Assembly (NCBI RefSeq): GCF_002878395.1
Contig: NC_061120.1
Coordinates: 96,956,711-97,020,710 of the forward strand
Direction of reading: 5' to 3'
DNA length: 64,000 nt
Source of the DNA: Capsicum annuum
Taxonomy: Eukaryota; Streptophyta; Magnoliopsida; Solanales; Solanaceae
How positions within the stretch are numbered: position 1 is the stretch's first letter; each line of letters begins with the position of its first letter. Positions 35,004 to 47,010 of this stretch are shown in pieces. The notes under the pieces are model-generated. The model saw only the letters and a program-made list of their open reading frames with translations, did no database searches and was not told the DNA's origin. A program made the translations under genes and the position numbers.

Positions 35004-36985
35004 AACACCCCTAACTTAAAGCTTTGCGTATCCTCAAGCAACACTGCCATTCACCATGAGACAATGCACATTTATTCCCAAGTTAGATGACCCATTGATC
35101 ATAATAACTTCGAGCTTGGTCACTACCATAAGTAGCTCTTCACACATGGACAAAGTTATTCTCATAGCACTCCTCAACATAAAATGTAATTTTCAAGGGT
35201 GAAAAAGACATCGAAGAGCGACAATGCAACAATCACTAATACTCTAGAAGTGATTCATTCTTGACCTCGGCTACACTATACTCCCTTACCTCATATATTG
35301 GAAGGTTACAAAATCACCCACCTCAACTTGTTCACATGCCTCCTCACAAGAAGGAAAATTTCACATACTAAGCTATCAAATATGTAACAAGAAATTTGAG
35401 CGCAAAACTCTCTCCCCCATAAGAACTCTCTATGCTAACAAGTGACATACCATAGGCTTGCCCTTATTTTCAATCACCACTATAATAAATATAAATAGTT
35501 GGAGATCTCGAAGGGATTTTTGAGCTTGTAACGTAGGTTTAGGGTAGAGTAGGATATCATTTAGGAACAACATGGATATACCCTTCTTGAACATATACAT
35601 CACATTGATCATGGGCCACTTCTTTTGGTTACAAATGTGCCTACTTTTATTTCCTTGCTTCACCCATTGTCTTTCTATTTCTTTTTCTTGCATACATCAT
35701 GCATTTCATTCCTTTGTTGAATTCTTTTTTTTTCTATTCCTTTGTTTTCCATGCTTAAGCTCTTGGGAACTCACTTGTAACTTTGTATCCCAAAGTCATT
35801 TCCTTCAATCTTCACTACCCCTAACTTAGTCTTTTAGCCTCAAGTTATGACTTTAAGTTCAATGAGGATAGGGTTCGAAAGAGGGATAAGAATTTAAAGG
35901 TTCGTGGCTTGTAATGTGTTTGCAAAAGAAAGGTCCAAAGGCTAAAAGTGGGTAACTAGGGATAATATTTAAGCACAGGTAGGCTTTTTAGGCTAAAGTG
36001 GGCTTCCAATGTCAGAAAGATGGCCTAAGATCATCTCCCCAACCAAGTATAATAAAAATCATCCTTGAGAAACTAATGGGGCAAGTTCGAGATGACACAA
36101 GTATACATGAGATTTAAACAATTCAACTTGCCACACATGGCATGTGAATTTGCCAATGGGGCTCAATTTCCCCTCCTGTTAGAGACAACAATGGAGTATC
36201 TATTTATTTTCACAAGCCAAAATTTTTGGAGTCACAAAAAGAGAAAAATCTATGTTATAAGGTTGCTCACGTCCATGCCCTTGATTTTTTCAAAAATTTT
36301 GGACTGATGGGGGTGCTTGCTTTGAATTTTCACCACGCACAATTCGCTAACTATGGCTATAACCCAAGCATTTGTCTCACATTGTAGATTTCATATGGGC
36401 AAACCGACTATATGGTTACTTAATTTTTGCCATAGGTATGAATATGATCCTAAATCCGAAATGCCATAGGTACTCAGACTTTCCTTGCATTTGTGACCTT
36501 GATGCCACGAGTACTCAGACTTCCCCTGCATCCACGGTTCAAAACCCAATCGCAAAGCTTTCCCCTTAAGAATGTTGTCACTCAATCTATCATAGGTAAA
36601 AGGTCGTCAAAAATTAAGAAAACAAAGGTAGAATCGCACACCTCACCCCCCAACTTAGGGACCTAAAGTGCCCTCACTAAATATAAATAAAGAAGTACAA
36701 AGGTTAGAAGGGTCTTCCTGAAGGGTCTTCCTGAAGCAGCAATCAAAATGCCCCTCAGATGCAGTGATCGCAGTAGGGGATCATAGTAACTGAGGTTGAA
36801 ATCCCTTGTTTTTGCTCTATTTTGATTTCCTGCACAACTACCATTTTCTAGCTCTATTTTCCCCTATTTTTTGGACATTAAACTTGAGTTAATACACCTA
36901 CAGAACATTGAAACAAACAAGAAATTAGTCAAGGATGGGTTGCCTCCCTTCAAGCGGCTAATTTAACGTCATGTCACAACTCTAT
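35004..36985 (-). other. 3' non-coding region of the Athila-like element
   Basis: About 2 kb between integrase and the polypurine tract with no credible ORF on either strand, and no env-like gene. AGGGTCTTCCTGA is directly repeated at 36710-36735. It includes GCAGTGATCGCAGTAGGGGA (36757-36776), LTR-style motif text. It resembles 31500-33252 in inverse orientation. Confidence 0.65.
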
Positions 36986-36989
36986 TTCT

Positions 36990-38110
36990 TCACCATGTGG
37001 CATCTTTGAAATAAAAAAATTCCACCTTGGCCACCATAGGATCTTCCATATTACAGTGCTTCACCCTTTGACCATTCACTACAAACTTCTTTCTTTCATG
37101 ATCTTCCAATTCAATGGCACTACTAAGGTAGACATTAGAAATCACAAATGGTCCCGACCTTTTAGAACGAAGCTTCCCATCAAAAAGTTTCAAATGAGAA
37201 TTGTAAAGGAGTACACTCTCTCCGACATGGAATTTGCATCTAAATATTCGAGCATCATGCCATTTCTTTATTTTCTCTTTATACAATGCGGAGATCTCAT
37301 AAGCCTTGAGTCCAAAATCTTTCAACTCGTGGAGTTTTGTAACTCTCTTCTCGGAGGCTTCTTCAAAATTCATGTTCAATCTCTTTAACACACACAAGGC
37401 CTTATGCTCAAGCTCGATGGGAAAATTAAATTCCTTTCCAAACACCATTTGTTAGGGGGACATGCCAATTGGGGTTTTGTAGGCCGTTCTATAAGCCCAA
37501 AGTGCCTTACTAAGCTGCTTTGACCAATTGGATTGGCCTATATTCACCGTTTTCTCAAGTATTCCTTTGATTTATCGATTTGAAACTTCAACTTTGTCAC
37601 TCATTTAGGGGTGGTATGGAGTAGATACTTTGTTTTTAATTCCATACTTGTCAAGAAGGGCCCCAAATACCCGATTAGAAAAATGTGAGCCTCCGCCACT
37701 AATGATAGCACACGGCATTTTGAACCTTGTGAAGATGTATTTTTTTTAAGAAGGAGGTAACACTTGTGCTCTCGTTATTTGGAAGTTCCATGGCTTCCAC
37801 CCTTTTATAAACATAATCAACTGCTACCAATATGTATTTGTTTCCAAATGAGCTCACAAATGGACCCATAAAGTCAATTCCCCATAGATCAAATAGTTCA
37901 ACTTTGAGGTTTGGTCTGAGGGGCATTTCATGCCTTCTTGAGATACCACATTGCATTTGACACTGGTGGCGTTATTTCACCCATTCGATGGCGTCCTAAT
38001 GCATGGAGGGCCAAAATACCCATATTGGAGGATTTTGCTTATGGTACGATCCCTTCATGGTGACCAATGTAAGGTGAGGAGTGGCAAGATTCAACTATAT
38101 CATTCATCTC
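36990..38110 (-). pseudogene. Athila-like integrase pseudogene
   Basis: Minus strand. Zinc and core: [45 protein letters not shown] (37956-37800). The second catalytic site reads [13 protein letters not shown] instead of ISDGGSHF, so Asp is Gly at 37695-37697. A frameshift lies in the T-run at 37741-37747. The C-terminal part 36990-37448 is open for 153 codons: MVFGKEFNFPIELEHKALC, LHELKDFGLKAYE, KRSGPFVISNVY. Normally it joins cDNA ends to the host genome in the nucleus; here it is inactive. Confidence 0.88.
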
Positions 38111-38184
38111 GACGTCCATAACGCACTGCCTAACAACACAATCCGCGCACTCCTGAAGTAGGAATGAATCAACCCCAAAATATC

Positions 38185-38751
38185 TCATAGCATCAAATAA
38201 AAACAGCTTTTTTTATGGTAGCTAATCCCTTCGGGAAGCACACCACTTTCTACATAGTTAGAATAGTCGGCATACCACAATGCACTTTTTCCCATAATAG
38301 ACATGAATAATTCATCGAGAAAATCATCATCAATTTCAATTTCTCCATTCTTTTCATGATTACCTTCAAGATGCGAGAGATGGTCGGCCACTGGGTTTTC
38401 GCACCCCTTTCGGTCCTTTACCTCAAAGTTGAATTCCTGCAAGAGAAAAATCCATCTAATTAGGCATGGTTTTGCTTCCTTCTTGTCCATGAGGTACTTA
38501 ATGGCGGCATGATCTGTGTGCACCACTACTTTCGTGCCTATCAAGTAGGCACAAAATTTTTCAAAAGCATATACAACCGCCAATAACTCTTGTTCGGTAA
38601 CGGTATAGTTGCGTTGAGCATCATTCAAGGTTTTTCTTGCATAATAGATAGGATGAAAGAGTTTTTCCTTGCATTTACCAAACACTATGCCCAATGCAAT
38701 CCCACTTGCATCACACATTACCTCAAAAGTGGATGACCAATTTGGGGCCAC
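38185..38751 (-). pseudogene. Athila-like RNase H
   Basis: The best preserved domain of the element, open for 188 codons. Key text: [18 protein letters not shown] (first Asp), [35 protein letters not shown] (Glu), [16 protein letters not shown] (Asp) and [15 protein letters not shown]. The D-E-D residues are present. The linker after it ([20 protein letters not shown]) leads into integrase. It follows RT without a gap ([11 protein letters not shown]). Confidence 0.92.
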
Positions 38752-39700
38752 AATAATGGGGACTTGAATAAGAAACTCCTTAAGGCAATAAAAGTATTTT
38801 AAGCATGACTCATCAAATTTTAATTTAGTCTAATTCTCAAGGAGATTTCATATCGGATGAGCTATCTTGGAGAAATCCTTGATAAAATATCGATAAAATC
38901 CAACATGTCCAAGAAAACTCAAAACACTTTTTATGAACACGGGGGCTGGTATCTTCCAAATCACCTCTACCTTGTCTTGATCGAATTATATGCCTTTCCT
39001 TAATATATTTTGGCCCAATACAATACCTTCCTTGACCATGAAATGACATTTTCCCAATTTAGGACAAAGTTGGTCTCCGCGCGTCTTTCAAGCACCTTGT
39101 TTAGGTTCAATAATTGATTCAAATGAGCTCCTCACCACCAAGAAGTTGTCAGGGCATTGCATAACCCAAAAGGTATTTGCTTGAATGTGAATATCCCATA
39201 CGGGCAAGTAAATGTCATCTTCTCTTGGTCCTCTAGAGTGATACAAATTTAATTGTACCCCACGTAACCATCCAAGAAAAAGTACCATCCTTGCTCGGCT
39301 AATCTATCCAACATTTGGTTCATGAAAGGCATTGGAAAATAGTCTCTCTTGGTCTACGAGTTTAACTTCCGGTAATCCATACATACCCCCACCTGGTGAT
39401 CGGTCAGATGGGGTTGAGATTATTCTTTTCATTTTTAACTATCTTGATGCCACTTTTCTTTGGGACGCATTGTATTGGGCTCACCCAAGTGCTATTGTCT
39501 ATTGGATATATTACTCCTACATCGAGTCACTTGATGATTTCTTTCTTTACCACCTCTTACATGGGTTGATTTAGCCTCCTTTGATGTTCCACGTTTGGTA
39601 CATGGTCTTGTTCAAGTTTAATTTTGTGGGAACAAATACTGGGGGTTATTCTTATGATATCCACAATCGTCCATCCAATGGCTTAAATGAACTTTTTTAC
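38752..39700 (-). pseudogene. Athila-like reverse transcriptase with missing active site
   Basis: Minus-strand text across frames: YGIFTFKQIPFGLCNA (39205-39160), then directly SFESIIEPKQGA and NFVLNWEKCHFMVKEGIVLG (about 39075-39015), SFLGHVGFYRYFIKDFSKIA (about 38915-38860). Between GLCNA and the LNWEKCHF block about 30 residues are absent, including the F-M-D-D box. The join is near 39146. Upstream parts include the L-T..S.I and PYWI regions, partly in other frames. The plus-strand frame 39332-39574 is an antisense shadow. Confidence 0.82.
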
Positions 39701-40510
39701 CACCAACTTCAATGCGTCCACTTGAGAAGGTTCGAGGTCACTTGCAATAATGATTTGTAATGTGTCTCTGTCACCGAAGAAAATGTATTGAACATGGGGT
39801 GGCAAAGTATTTAGTTTAATTTTTGGTGGCTCGAGAATGGATGGTCTTGCGGGTGAGATTTTATGATTTTTAAGATCAAGATCTAATATTATCGGGTTCT
39901 TGGTATAAGATCCAAGCCTCGTTGAAGATGCAACCACCTCATCAAATTATTCCACTTCTTTTCTTTCTCAATTCCATAACACCCCTAGTAAAGAATCATC
40001 CAACAAGCTCACATAAACATGATTCATCACCTCCCCATCAATTACCGAGATGACTTTTAAGTCCATCGGTTGCTTCATGGACTTACATATGTTGAAGGAC
40101 ACCTCCTCGTTATTCAACTGAAACTTTATATCGTCGGATTCCACATCCACCAAATCCTTTCTCATAGCTAAGAATGGTCTCCCAAGAATAATAGAAACTT
40201 CAATATCCATTGCATAATCCAAGATCACAAAGTCGGCCTGGAAGATAAATCGGTCCACTTTTACTAGAACATCATAAATAACTCCCTTCGACTTTACACT
40301 TGCTCTGAGGTCACACAATGCCTTTGCAAACTTGAACAATTCGATGGTGCATGGAATTGTAAAAGCATCGGGTTCTTTTTTCTTTTTCACTAATGTGCTT
40401 GACATAATGGCACTATAATGATGTGTTAATTCTATTATTTCATCCTCCAATAGATGCTTCTTAGATACCAAACCCTTTACAAATTTAGCATACCCTGGCA
40501 TAAGTTTCAA
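39701..40510 (-). pseudogene. Athila-like protease region
   Basis: Open 39968-40510 (181 codons): MPGYAKFVKGLVSKKHLLED, FTIPCTIELFKFAKALCDLR, VILDYAMDIEVSIILGRPFL. The active site D-x-G-A-S is CDLRAS here, so the Gly is lost. The remaining text SDDIKFQLNNEEVSFN and the spacer to RT (39683-39937, FFGDRDTLQIIIASDLEPSQ) are typical Athila. Enzymatic loss is likely. Confidence 0.86.
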
Positions 40511-40518
40511 AGCCTCAA

Positions 40519-41363
40519 TTAAAGGAATATTAATAGATAGGGTGCTAACTTTATCAAAGAACGTGTTAAGCTTTGCATCTTCTCCCTTTTACATGAACCA
40601 TTTAGGGAAAGGAAGAGGAATAGTGTTTGATGTAACTTAGACAATTTTGTACTCATTTGCCTTTGTCTTTCCAACCACAATATCACTTGGCTTTGTCTCA
40701 TCATCACTGGACTTTTTTCTCTTTTCCTTTGTTTGCTAATCATCTTCTTTTTCACTGGGGTTGTCAAGATCAATACCATTTTCGAGACTTTTTCTATATC
40801 GGGTGATCATAGCACTTGTTACCTTCCCACTTGGCATTTCTTCACTTTGCCTCTCCATGGGTACTTCAATATTTGATTCACTTTTGCCTCTTGTTGTTGA
40901 ATGGCAGTTGAGTAGGACACAACCTTCTGGTAGAGCATAGAGAAATCACTTCACACTTCATTCACCATTTTACCGGTCCTCTAACACTACTCAAGATTTG
41001 AGCCAAAGTTTCTTCATGGATGCCCCCTTCTCTTTTACCTTGTTCCATGCGTAGACTTTCATGGTTCCGACCTTGATTCCCACCTTGCCCTTGAGAGTCA
41101 AGGTGGAAACCCTCTAAAATTTTAGGCAACACACTCAACTTGTCATCAAGCATTTCTTCCTCTGCACTTTCACATGGTTTAACGTCTCTTCCATTTATCA
41201 AATTTACACTTTCCATGGGGACTCCCAACATATGCTCAATTTGGAGCTCAAGGCATGACATCACCTTGACCGTGTTTGCTTCATTCCCCTCCTCTTCACT
41301 TTTTTTGTCTTGGAACACAAAGGATGAGAAAGGATCCCCCACGGCCACCTCGGCATCCTTCAT
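40519..41363 (-). pseudogene. Athila-like gag-protease linker
   Basis: Hydrophilic spacer between gag and protease. The minus-strand pieces at 40519-40779 and 40962-41363 are Lys/Glu/Ser-rich with low complexity (EEEGNEANTVKVMSCLELQI). There is no zinc knuckle that I can find, in keeping with many Athila gags. The plus-strand frame 41140-41409 is a shadow. Confidence 0.6.
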
Positions 41364-41472
41364 GAACCCAACCCCTAGACAAAATTGTTACTTGATCCAA
41401 TACTTTTGATGCAACTCCATATGGTGATTTAATGAACAATCCACCAGATGAATTATCAACTATGACTTTATT

Positions 41473-41997
41473 TCATTGGTCCGATTCCCTATAGAAAATT
41501 TGGAAAAACATCTTCTCTGGCATCTTATGGTTAGGGCATTTCAAGCGCTTCTTCTTGAATCTCTCCCAAGCTTCATACCATGGTTCTTCATGGAATTGGC
41601 AGAAATTAACAATTTTATCCCGCAATTGTAACATCTTCGAAGGTGGGAAGAATTGACTTAAGAAGGCCTCCCTAAGACTCATCCATGAGGTGATATACCC
41701 GGCGGGTAAATATCTTAGCCATAGCACCACCTTTCTCATTAGAGAGAATGGGAAAAGGCGGAACCGGATGGACTCTTGGGATATGTGTGCAATATTGAAA
41801 AGGCAAAAAACTTCTACAAAGTCCTTCAAGTGAAAATTCGGGTCCTTATGAGCTTGTCCCCCCAAAAGTCCCTTTAGATGAAGCAATTGTACCATGGCAC
41901 TTATGACATAAATTGCTCCATTCCCCTCGAGGGGGAGAATGCGAATAGCACTCTCATAATCTTCGGTGCCAAGATAATCCGCACCATATTTCCTCAT
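41473..41997 (-). pseudogene. Athila-like gag
   Basis: Open for 175 codons. Retrotransposon gag domain features: NFHLKDFVEVFCLFNIAH, FRLFPFSLMRKVVLWLRYLP, SWMSLREAFLSQFFPPSKML, KIVNFCQFHEEPWYEAWERF. Normal Athila gags have the same R-L-F-P-F-S-L and F-P-x-x-K blocks. The ATG at 41997 precedes an N-terminal region matching the family's usual start (residues ~1-50 less conserved), and the start lies ~140 bp after the primer site. No stops occur in this stretch. Confidence 0.9.
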
Positions 41998-42112
41998 GAT
42001 TATGTGGAAAGAATAATGATTACCTAATAAAAAACAACAAGGAAATTAAATCAAAATCACCACGGGTATACCCAAGTAAAAATCACACCGCATAAGTGAA
42101 ATCTAGATTTCA

Positions 42113-42131
42113 CTCTCCAGTAACGGTGCCA
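42113..42131 (-). promoter_or_regulatory. Primer binding site (tRNA-Asp type)
   Basis: Minus-strand TGGCACCGTTACTGGAG matches TGGCGCCGTTGCCGGGGA with a few transitions. It sits directly after the 5' LTR end TTATCA, and supports the Athila/Tat assignment. Confidence 0.8.
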
Positions 42132-42134
42132 TTT

Positions 42135-43632
42135 TGATAATGCTCAACTATACCATGCAATTTGGTAGAGGACGGTCATTGTCAATATCCCAACTTTCAT
42201 TGAGGTCGAATCCACAATGAGTGAGATTTAAAACTCAATTCTTATGGGTGTTATGATTACTTAAAAAGATACCTGAAGTGTTTGCAACAATAAACACCTA
42301 ATGTAAAGTGGGGGGGAGGGGGTTGTTTGATCAGGATTTCTTCAACATCAAGTTAAACAACACACTACAATCACACTTTTATTTTAGAATTTCAATTAGG
42401 AGGGATCTTGGGATTATGTCTACCTAAGGGCAAGGTGAGCATGGGATCAAGATGGTTTAGCATGAGTACCAATCGTTGGGTACATGATAGGTTCGGTCAA
42501 AAATCTTTTAGGATAGTTTGTTAACAAAACCTCAAAGATGTCACTCCTTGGCTCTTTCGAGCACCTAACGAGTGTATCAATAATAACCACCCAAACCCTC
42601 AATTGGGCATCCCTATTTCTAGGAAGATGCCCGTGGCATAACTCACTATCTATCTACCCTTGTTTCTAAGATGGTAAAAAGGAGTAAGCCACATTATCAA
42701 TTGTCCACTATTTCTTTGTCCCCCTATAGCCATTTTTCAAGGAAGCGATGGGTTCCCAAGAGTTCACCCACAACCCTCTTTCAAGAATGATGAGGGTTTT
42801 CTAGAGTTTGGGGTTTTCACTCGATAAACCCATTTGGATATTTAGGGGCTTCACCCACAAATTCCAACTATTAAGAGCAAGCAATAGTGAAATCCATAAT
42901 CAACACTTAAACATCATATAAACACACCATTACCCACACATAATTGCACCTTAGTTCAACATAATCCCAAGACTAGAGAAGTTAGCTACTCATGAAATTA
43001 AAGAGAAGAAATGTACCAAGCAATTCATTCATTGCATCCATAACTATGGAGAATAAATAAAATCTTCAAATCACACTTCAATTTCACCTACTTCAACTTG
43101 AAATTCTCAAAACAAAACAATGTTCCCCAAATTCTAGGGTTCCACAAGTTCTAATTTGTCAATTGTCCTTTTTATTCATGATGTCTAAGGGAAAAGAATT
43201 TTGGGTCTTATATGGGAATTTGAAATCAGCTATGCTTTTTGACTGAATTGCCCTTGTTCATTAAACCCACTAGACCGCGATCGCTGCCTAAACTCCGTGA
43301 TCATGTTTACTTGACCAAATTGACTGATGGTGATTCCTGCCTAATCTCCGCGATCGTGCTTAATTGACAAAGTTTGATTGACCGCGATCGCGGCCATCAG
43401 ACCTTGAATACGGTAACAGAGCCTGATCAGTGCAGGGTCTTTAATTGTGCACTTTTCTCTTATTCTTGATCTCTTTCAGTACCAATCCACACCTTTTCGT
43501 CTTGTATCTTGTATGCCTGTAAAATGTGTAGATTAGTGCATTTAAACAAACATATGTATCACTTATTCTTTCAAAGCATAGTATTGTGCATGAATATTGA
43601 GAGCAAATGAGTGGTAAAGTCACCACTCATTA
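42135..43632 (-). repeat. 5' LTR of the Athila-like element (1.5 kb)
   Basis: On the plus strand it runs from TGATAATGCTC to CCACTCATTA. It contains CGCGATCGC-type words at 43275-43400. It pairs with 18778-20071 plus 34773-35003, including the GGGGGGAGGGGG run near 42310. The right flank is the target copy GGACC. Confidence 0.88.
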
Positions 43633-43637
43633 GGACC

Positions 43638-44110
43638 ATAAGAGGTTAAGAAGGGAAATATCCTGGATACCCTCAACTTAAAATGTATAAAATTCCCTTA
43701 GGAGGGTACGACCACCCCTCTCCCTAAGTTGTATCATACCATACGAGGGGTACCCACCCCTTGTACCCTAGGCCTCACCTTGGACCCCAACATTGTCCAA
43801 TATACAACCACCAAGGCCAACTAGTATCCAACTATACGACAGTACCCCAGAAACATACCTTAGGCAGAATATAATCACCTAGGCTAGACATAGGGCATCA
43901 TACGATTGACATCATACCACAAGTACCCTAACATAAGACTAGTATGATTCATTCGTACCTTGGACAGAAACCAACCAAACCAAACTAATGAACATACGAT
44001 ATGAGGACCCTAAATTGTACCCTATCATACGATACATATCCTAAGTTGTATGATATCCAGAAGGTTCAAAATGCAGGAAATTTCCAAGGACCAAAACCTA
44101 AGGTGTTTCA
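43638..44110 (-). repeat. 3' LTR, piece 3 of the 42.5-kb element (LTR start side)
   Basis: This matches 53407-53873 and ends GGTGTTTCA like the right LTR. Repeated CATACGA/CGTACC words (43725-44045) give it the same motif style as its partner. Confidence 0.88.
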
Positions 44111-44123
44111 ATTCTCCCCCACT
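44111..44123 (-). promoter_or_regulatory. Polypurine tract of the 42.5-kb element
   Basis: Minus-strand AGTGGGGGAGAAT lies directly before the LTR start TGAAACACC. Confidence 0.82.
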
Positions 44124-44309
44124 TGGATCATTCATCCCCGAATGATGGATAAGGCAGTATAAGCACGGTTTACACCCCAGCATCTCTATTCCGACCTTTA
44201 ACTAAATTAGAAAACAAAGATGTAAGAAATCAATCCTTCCTTTAACCAAGTTAGAAAATAAAGATGTGATGAAGAACACATACCTTAAGCATGAATATCC
44301 GAATTGGAA

Positions 44310-44699
44310 AATAAATATGGATACCTATACTTTATGTCCTCTTTTTATTCCCAAGTAGCTTCTTACACCTTGTGGTTTTCATATAGAACCTTAACCGAAG
44401 ATACATCCTTGATCCGCAACCGATAAACCTGCCGATCCAAGATCTCAACTAGGAGATAGAGAATCTGAGGTACCCAGTCCTTCCAAAGGAACAACCGATG
44501 AAGGATCACCTACACACTTTCTCAAAATAGAGACATGAAACACCGGATGCATGGAGCTCAAACTAGAAGCAAACTCCAACTCATATGAAACATTACCAAC
44601 CCTTCTCAAGATCACATATGGACCAATATATCGGGGACTGAGCTTTCCCTTCTTAACAAACCGCATCACTCCCTTCATGGGATACACCTTTAGGAACAC
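44310..44699 (-). pseudogene. Integrase C-terminus and chromodomain (42.5-kb element)
   Basis: Open part 44445-44699: VYPMKGVMRFVKKGKLSPRY, IGPYVILRRVGNVSYELEF and HPVFHVSILRKCVGD, the GPY/F module. In another frame (44460-44330) the text VEILDRQVYRLRIKDVSSVK and EATWE resembles a chromovirus chromodomain. One frameshift near 44455 and two stops separate them. This confirms Tekay/Del-type membership together with the long LTR. Confidence 0.85.
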
Positions 44700-45830
44700 C
44701 CTATCCCCAACCTCAAACTCTAAGTCTCTTCACTTTACATCTGCATAGGACTTTTGGCAACTTTAGGAAGCCTTAATCCTATCCTGAATCGCCTTTACCT
44801 TCTCTATGGCTTAGTAAACGAAATCTGTGCCAAACATATCCACCTCACTAAGCTCGAACTATCCAATAAGAGATCTGCACCTCCTGCCACACAACACCTC
44901 AAAAGGGGCCATACCAATGCTAGAATGGTAACTATTGTTGTAAGATAACTCTACAAGAGGTATAAGCTCAACCCAACTACCACCATAGTCAATCACACAC
45001 GCATGAAGCATATCCTCCAAGATCTGAATAGTTCTATCTTTTTTCCCATCCTTCTGTAGGTGTAAAGCAGTACTCAGACTAACCTTAGTTCCTAACCCTT
45101 TCTAAAACGTTCGCCAGAAGTGAGAAGAAAATTATGTACTATGATTCGAGATGATAGAAACACGTACCCTATACAGCTTTACAACATCATGAAGGTACAA
45201 CCTCGCATAATTCTCAACCGAAAATTTAGTCCTTCCTGACAAAAAGTGAGCCAACTTTGTCAACCTATCCACGATAACCCAAACCGAATCAAATTAAATC
45301 CGAGAATGAGAAAGAGCAGTAACAAAATCTTTGTAGATTACATCCTATTTCTATTCAGGCAACTCAATCTCTTGATACAACCCTCCAGGCATCACGTGCT
45401 CAACTTTTACATGTTGGTACACCATATACTTAGCTATAAAATCAGTCGTATCCCTCTTCATACCATTCCATCAATACATCTCTTTGAGGTCATGATACAT
45501 TTTCATCAAACTGAGATGAATAACATAGCGTGATTCATGCGCCTTGCCAAGATCCTTTCTTGCAAGCCATCGACATAAAAAACACACAACCTCCCTTGGT
45601 ACCACATGGTACCATCACCACTAATCTCAAAGGCCATCACCTTCTACCCACCAACATCACCCTTGATCCTTAATAATATAGGATCTAACATTTGCTTCTC
45701 CTTAATCTCTGCGCTAAGAGACGATTGCACTACTTCCTGCACCAACACACCACCCTTATTGGATTCCAAAAGGTGAACTCCAAGGTTAGCTAAATGGTGA
45801 TATCCTTTACTAACTCCCGCTTCTCCATAT
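44700..45830 (-). pseudogene. Integrase zinc and core region (42.5-kb element)
   Basis: Minus-strand text across frames: KMYHDLKEMY and KRDTTDFIAKYMVYQHVKVE (45520-45410), WVIVDRLTKLAHFLSGRTKF (45290-45230), HSSIGMAPFEVLCGRRCRSL (44935-44870), CQKSYADVK (44760). The core second Asp region reads SIISNHST where IVSDRG is usual, so the catalytic Asp is Asn. Stops are frequent. Plus-strand frames at 44551, 44754 and 45246 are shadows. Confidence 0.82.
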
Positions 45831-47010
45831 CCACATGAGCTAAACTCCCTATGGACAACCTGTTAAGAGCATCAACAACCATGTTAGCTTTACCTGGGTG
45901 GTAGTAAAGACTCATATGATAGTCCTTGAGAATCTCAAGCTATATCCTCTGCCTGAGGTTAAGACTTTTATGAGTGAACACATACTGCAGGCTCTTATGA
46001 GTTGAGAAGATATCCATGTGCACTCCATACTAATAGTGATGCCAGATTTTTAATGTAAACACCAAAGCTAACAGTTCTAAATCATTAGATAGATAGTTTC
46101 TCTCATGCACCTTTAATTATCTAGAAGTATAGGCTATCACCTTTCCATACTACATCAAAACACAACCAAGTCCCACCCGAGATACATCACAATAAACCAC
46201 AAACCCATCTGTACCTTCCATTAAATTCAAAATTAAAGTCAAAGTTAGCTTATCCTTTGGATTCTCAAAACTTCCCTCACAAGCATCTGTCCAAGAGAAC
46301 TTTATGTTATTTTGAGTAAACTTAGTCAATGGGGCAACTATAGTTGAAAAACTCTCTACAAACCTCCAATAATAACCTGCTAACCCTAAGAAGCTCCAAA
46401 TGTTGGTTGGAGTCATAGGTCGAGGCCATTTCTTAACCACTGTAACCTTTTGCAGATCCATAATGATCCCCTCGCTAGAAATAATAAGACCCAAATTAGT
46501 GACAACGTTCAACCAGAATTTACATTTTAAGAATTTAGCTTACAACTGCTGCTCTTTCAAGGTTTGCAACACAATGCATAGGTGATTGGTATGATCCACC
46601 TCACTCTTAGAGTACACCAAGATGTTATCTATGAACACAATGACAAAAAGATCCAGAAACTAATGGAAGACCCTATTCATCAAATCCATGAATGTCACTG
46701 GGGCATTGGTCAACCCAAAAGACATAACCAGAAACTCATAATGCCCATATCTGGTACAGAAAGCAGTCTTAGTGATATCCACCTCACTAATCTTAAGTTG
46801 ATGATACCCAGACCGAAGATCAAGCTTAGAAAAGAATTTGGCACCTTGCAACTGATCAAGTAAGTCATCTATCCTTGGAAGAGAATACTTGCTCTTAACC
46901 ATTACCTTATTCACCTGTCGATAGTCAATACACATTCCAAGGGAACCATACTTCTTAAACACAAATAATATCAGTGCGCCCCATGGTGACACACTATGAC
47001 AGTTGAAACC
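45831..47010 (-). pseudogene. Reverse transcriptase-RNase H (42.5-kb element)
   Basis: RT open part 46660-46992: [67 protein letters not shown]. The active site reads VFIDNILVYS: the second Asp of F-I-D-D is Asn (46624-46626). The connection 46150-46512 has FLGLAGYYWRFVESFSTIV. RNase H continues leftward with VYCDVSRVGLGCVLM (about 46195-46150) and PGKANMVVDALNRLS near 45900-45850. In-frame stops are TAA and TAG. Confidence 0.88.

Larger units (their letters stand above)
18778..43632 (-). mobile_element. Athila-like Ty3/gypsy element, itself interrupted
   Basis: Minus-strand element with its 5' LTR at 42135-43632, primer site of the tRNA-Asp type, Athila-like gag and pol (36990-41997), ~2 kb of 3' non-coding DNA, and a 3' LTR split into 18778-20071 and 34773-35003 by a second element. 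Gag text (NFHLKDFVEVF) and the long protease region with ILGRPFLA are typical of the non-chromoviral Athila group. Flanks are GGGTC (18773-18777) and GGACC (43633-43637), two transitions apart, and the outer LTR sequence resumes exactly after the right one. RT and integrase catalytic parts are damaged. Confidence 0.87.

Noticed and set aside
35572..35829. Plus-strand Phe/Leu/Cys-rich frame that could be an env-like or secreted protein
   Set aside because: It lies in the 3' non-coding region on the strand opposite to the element's genes, and the homologous region in the related element is not open.
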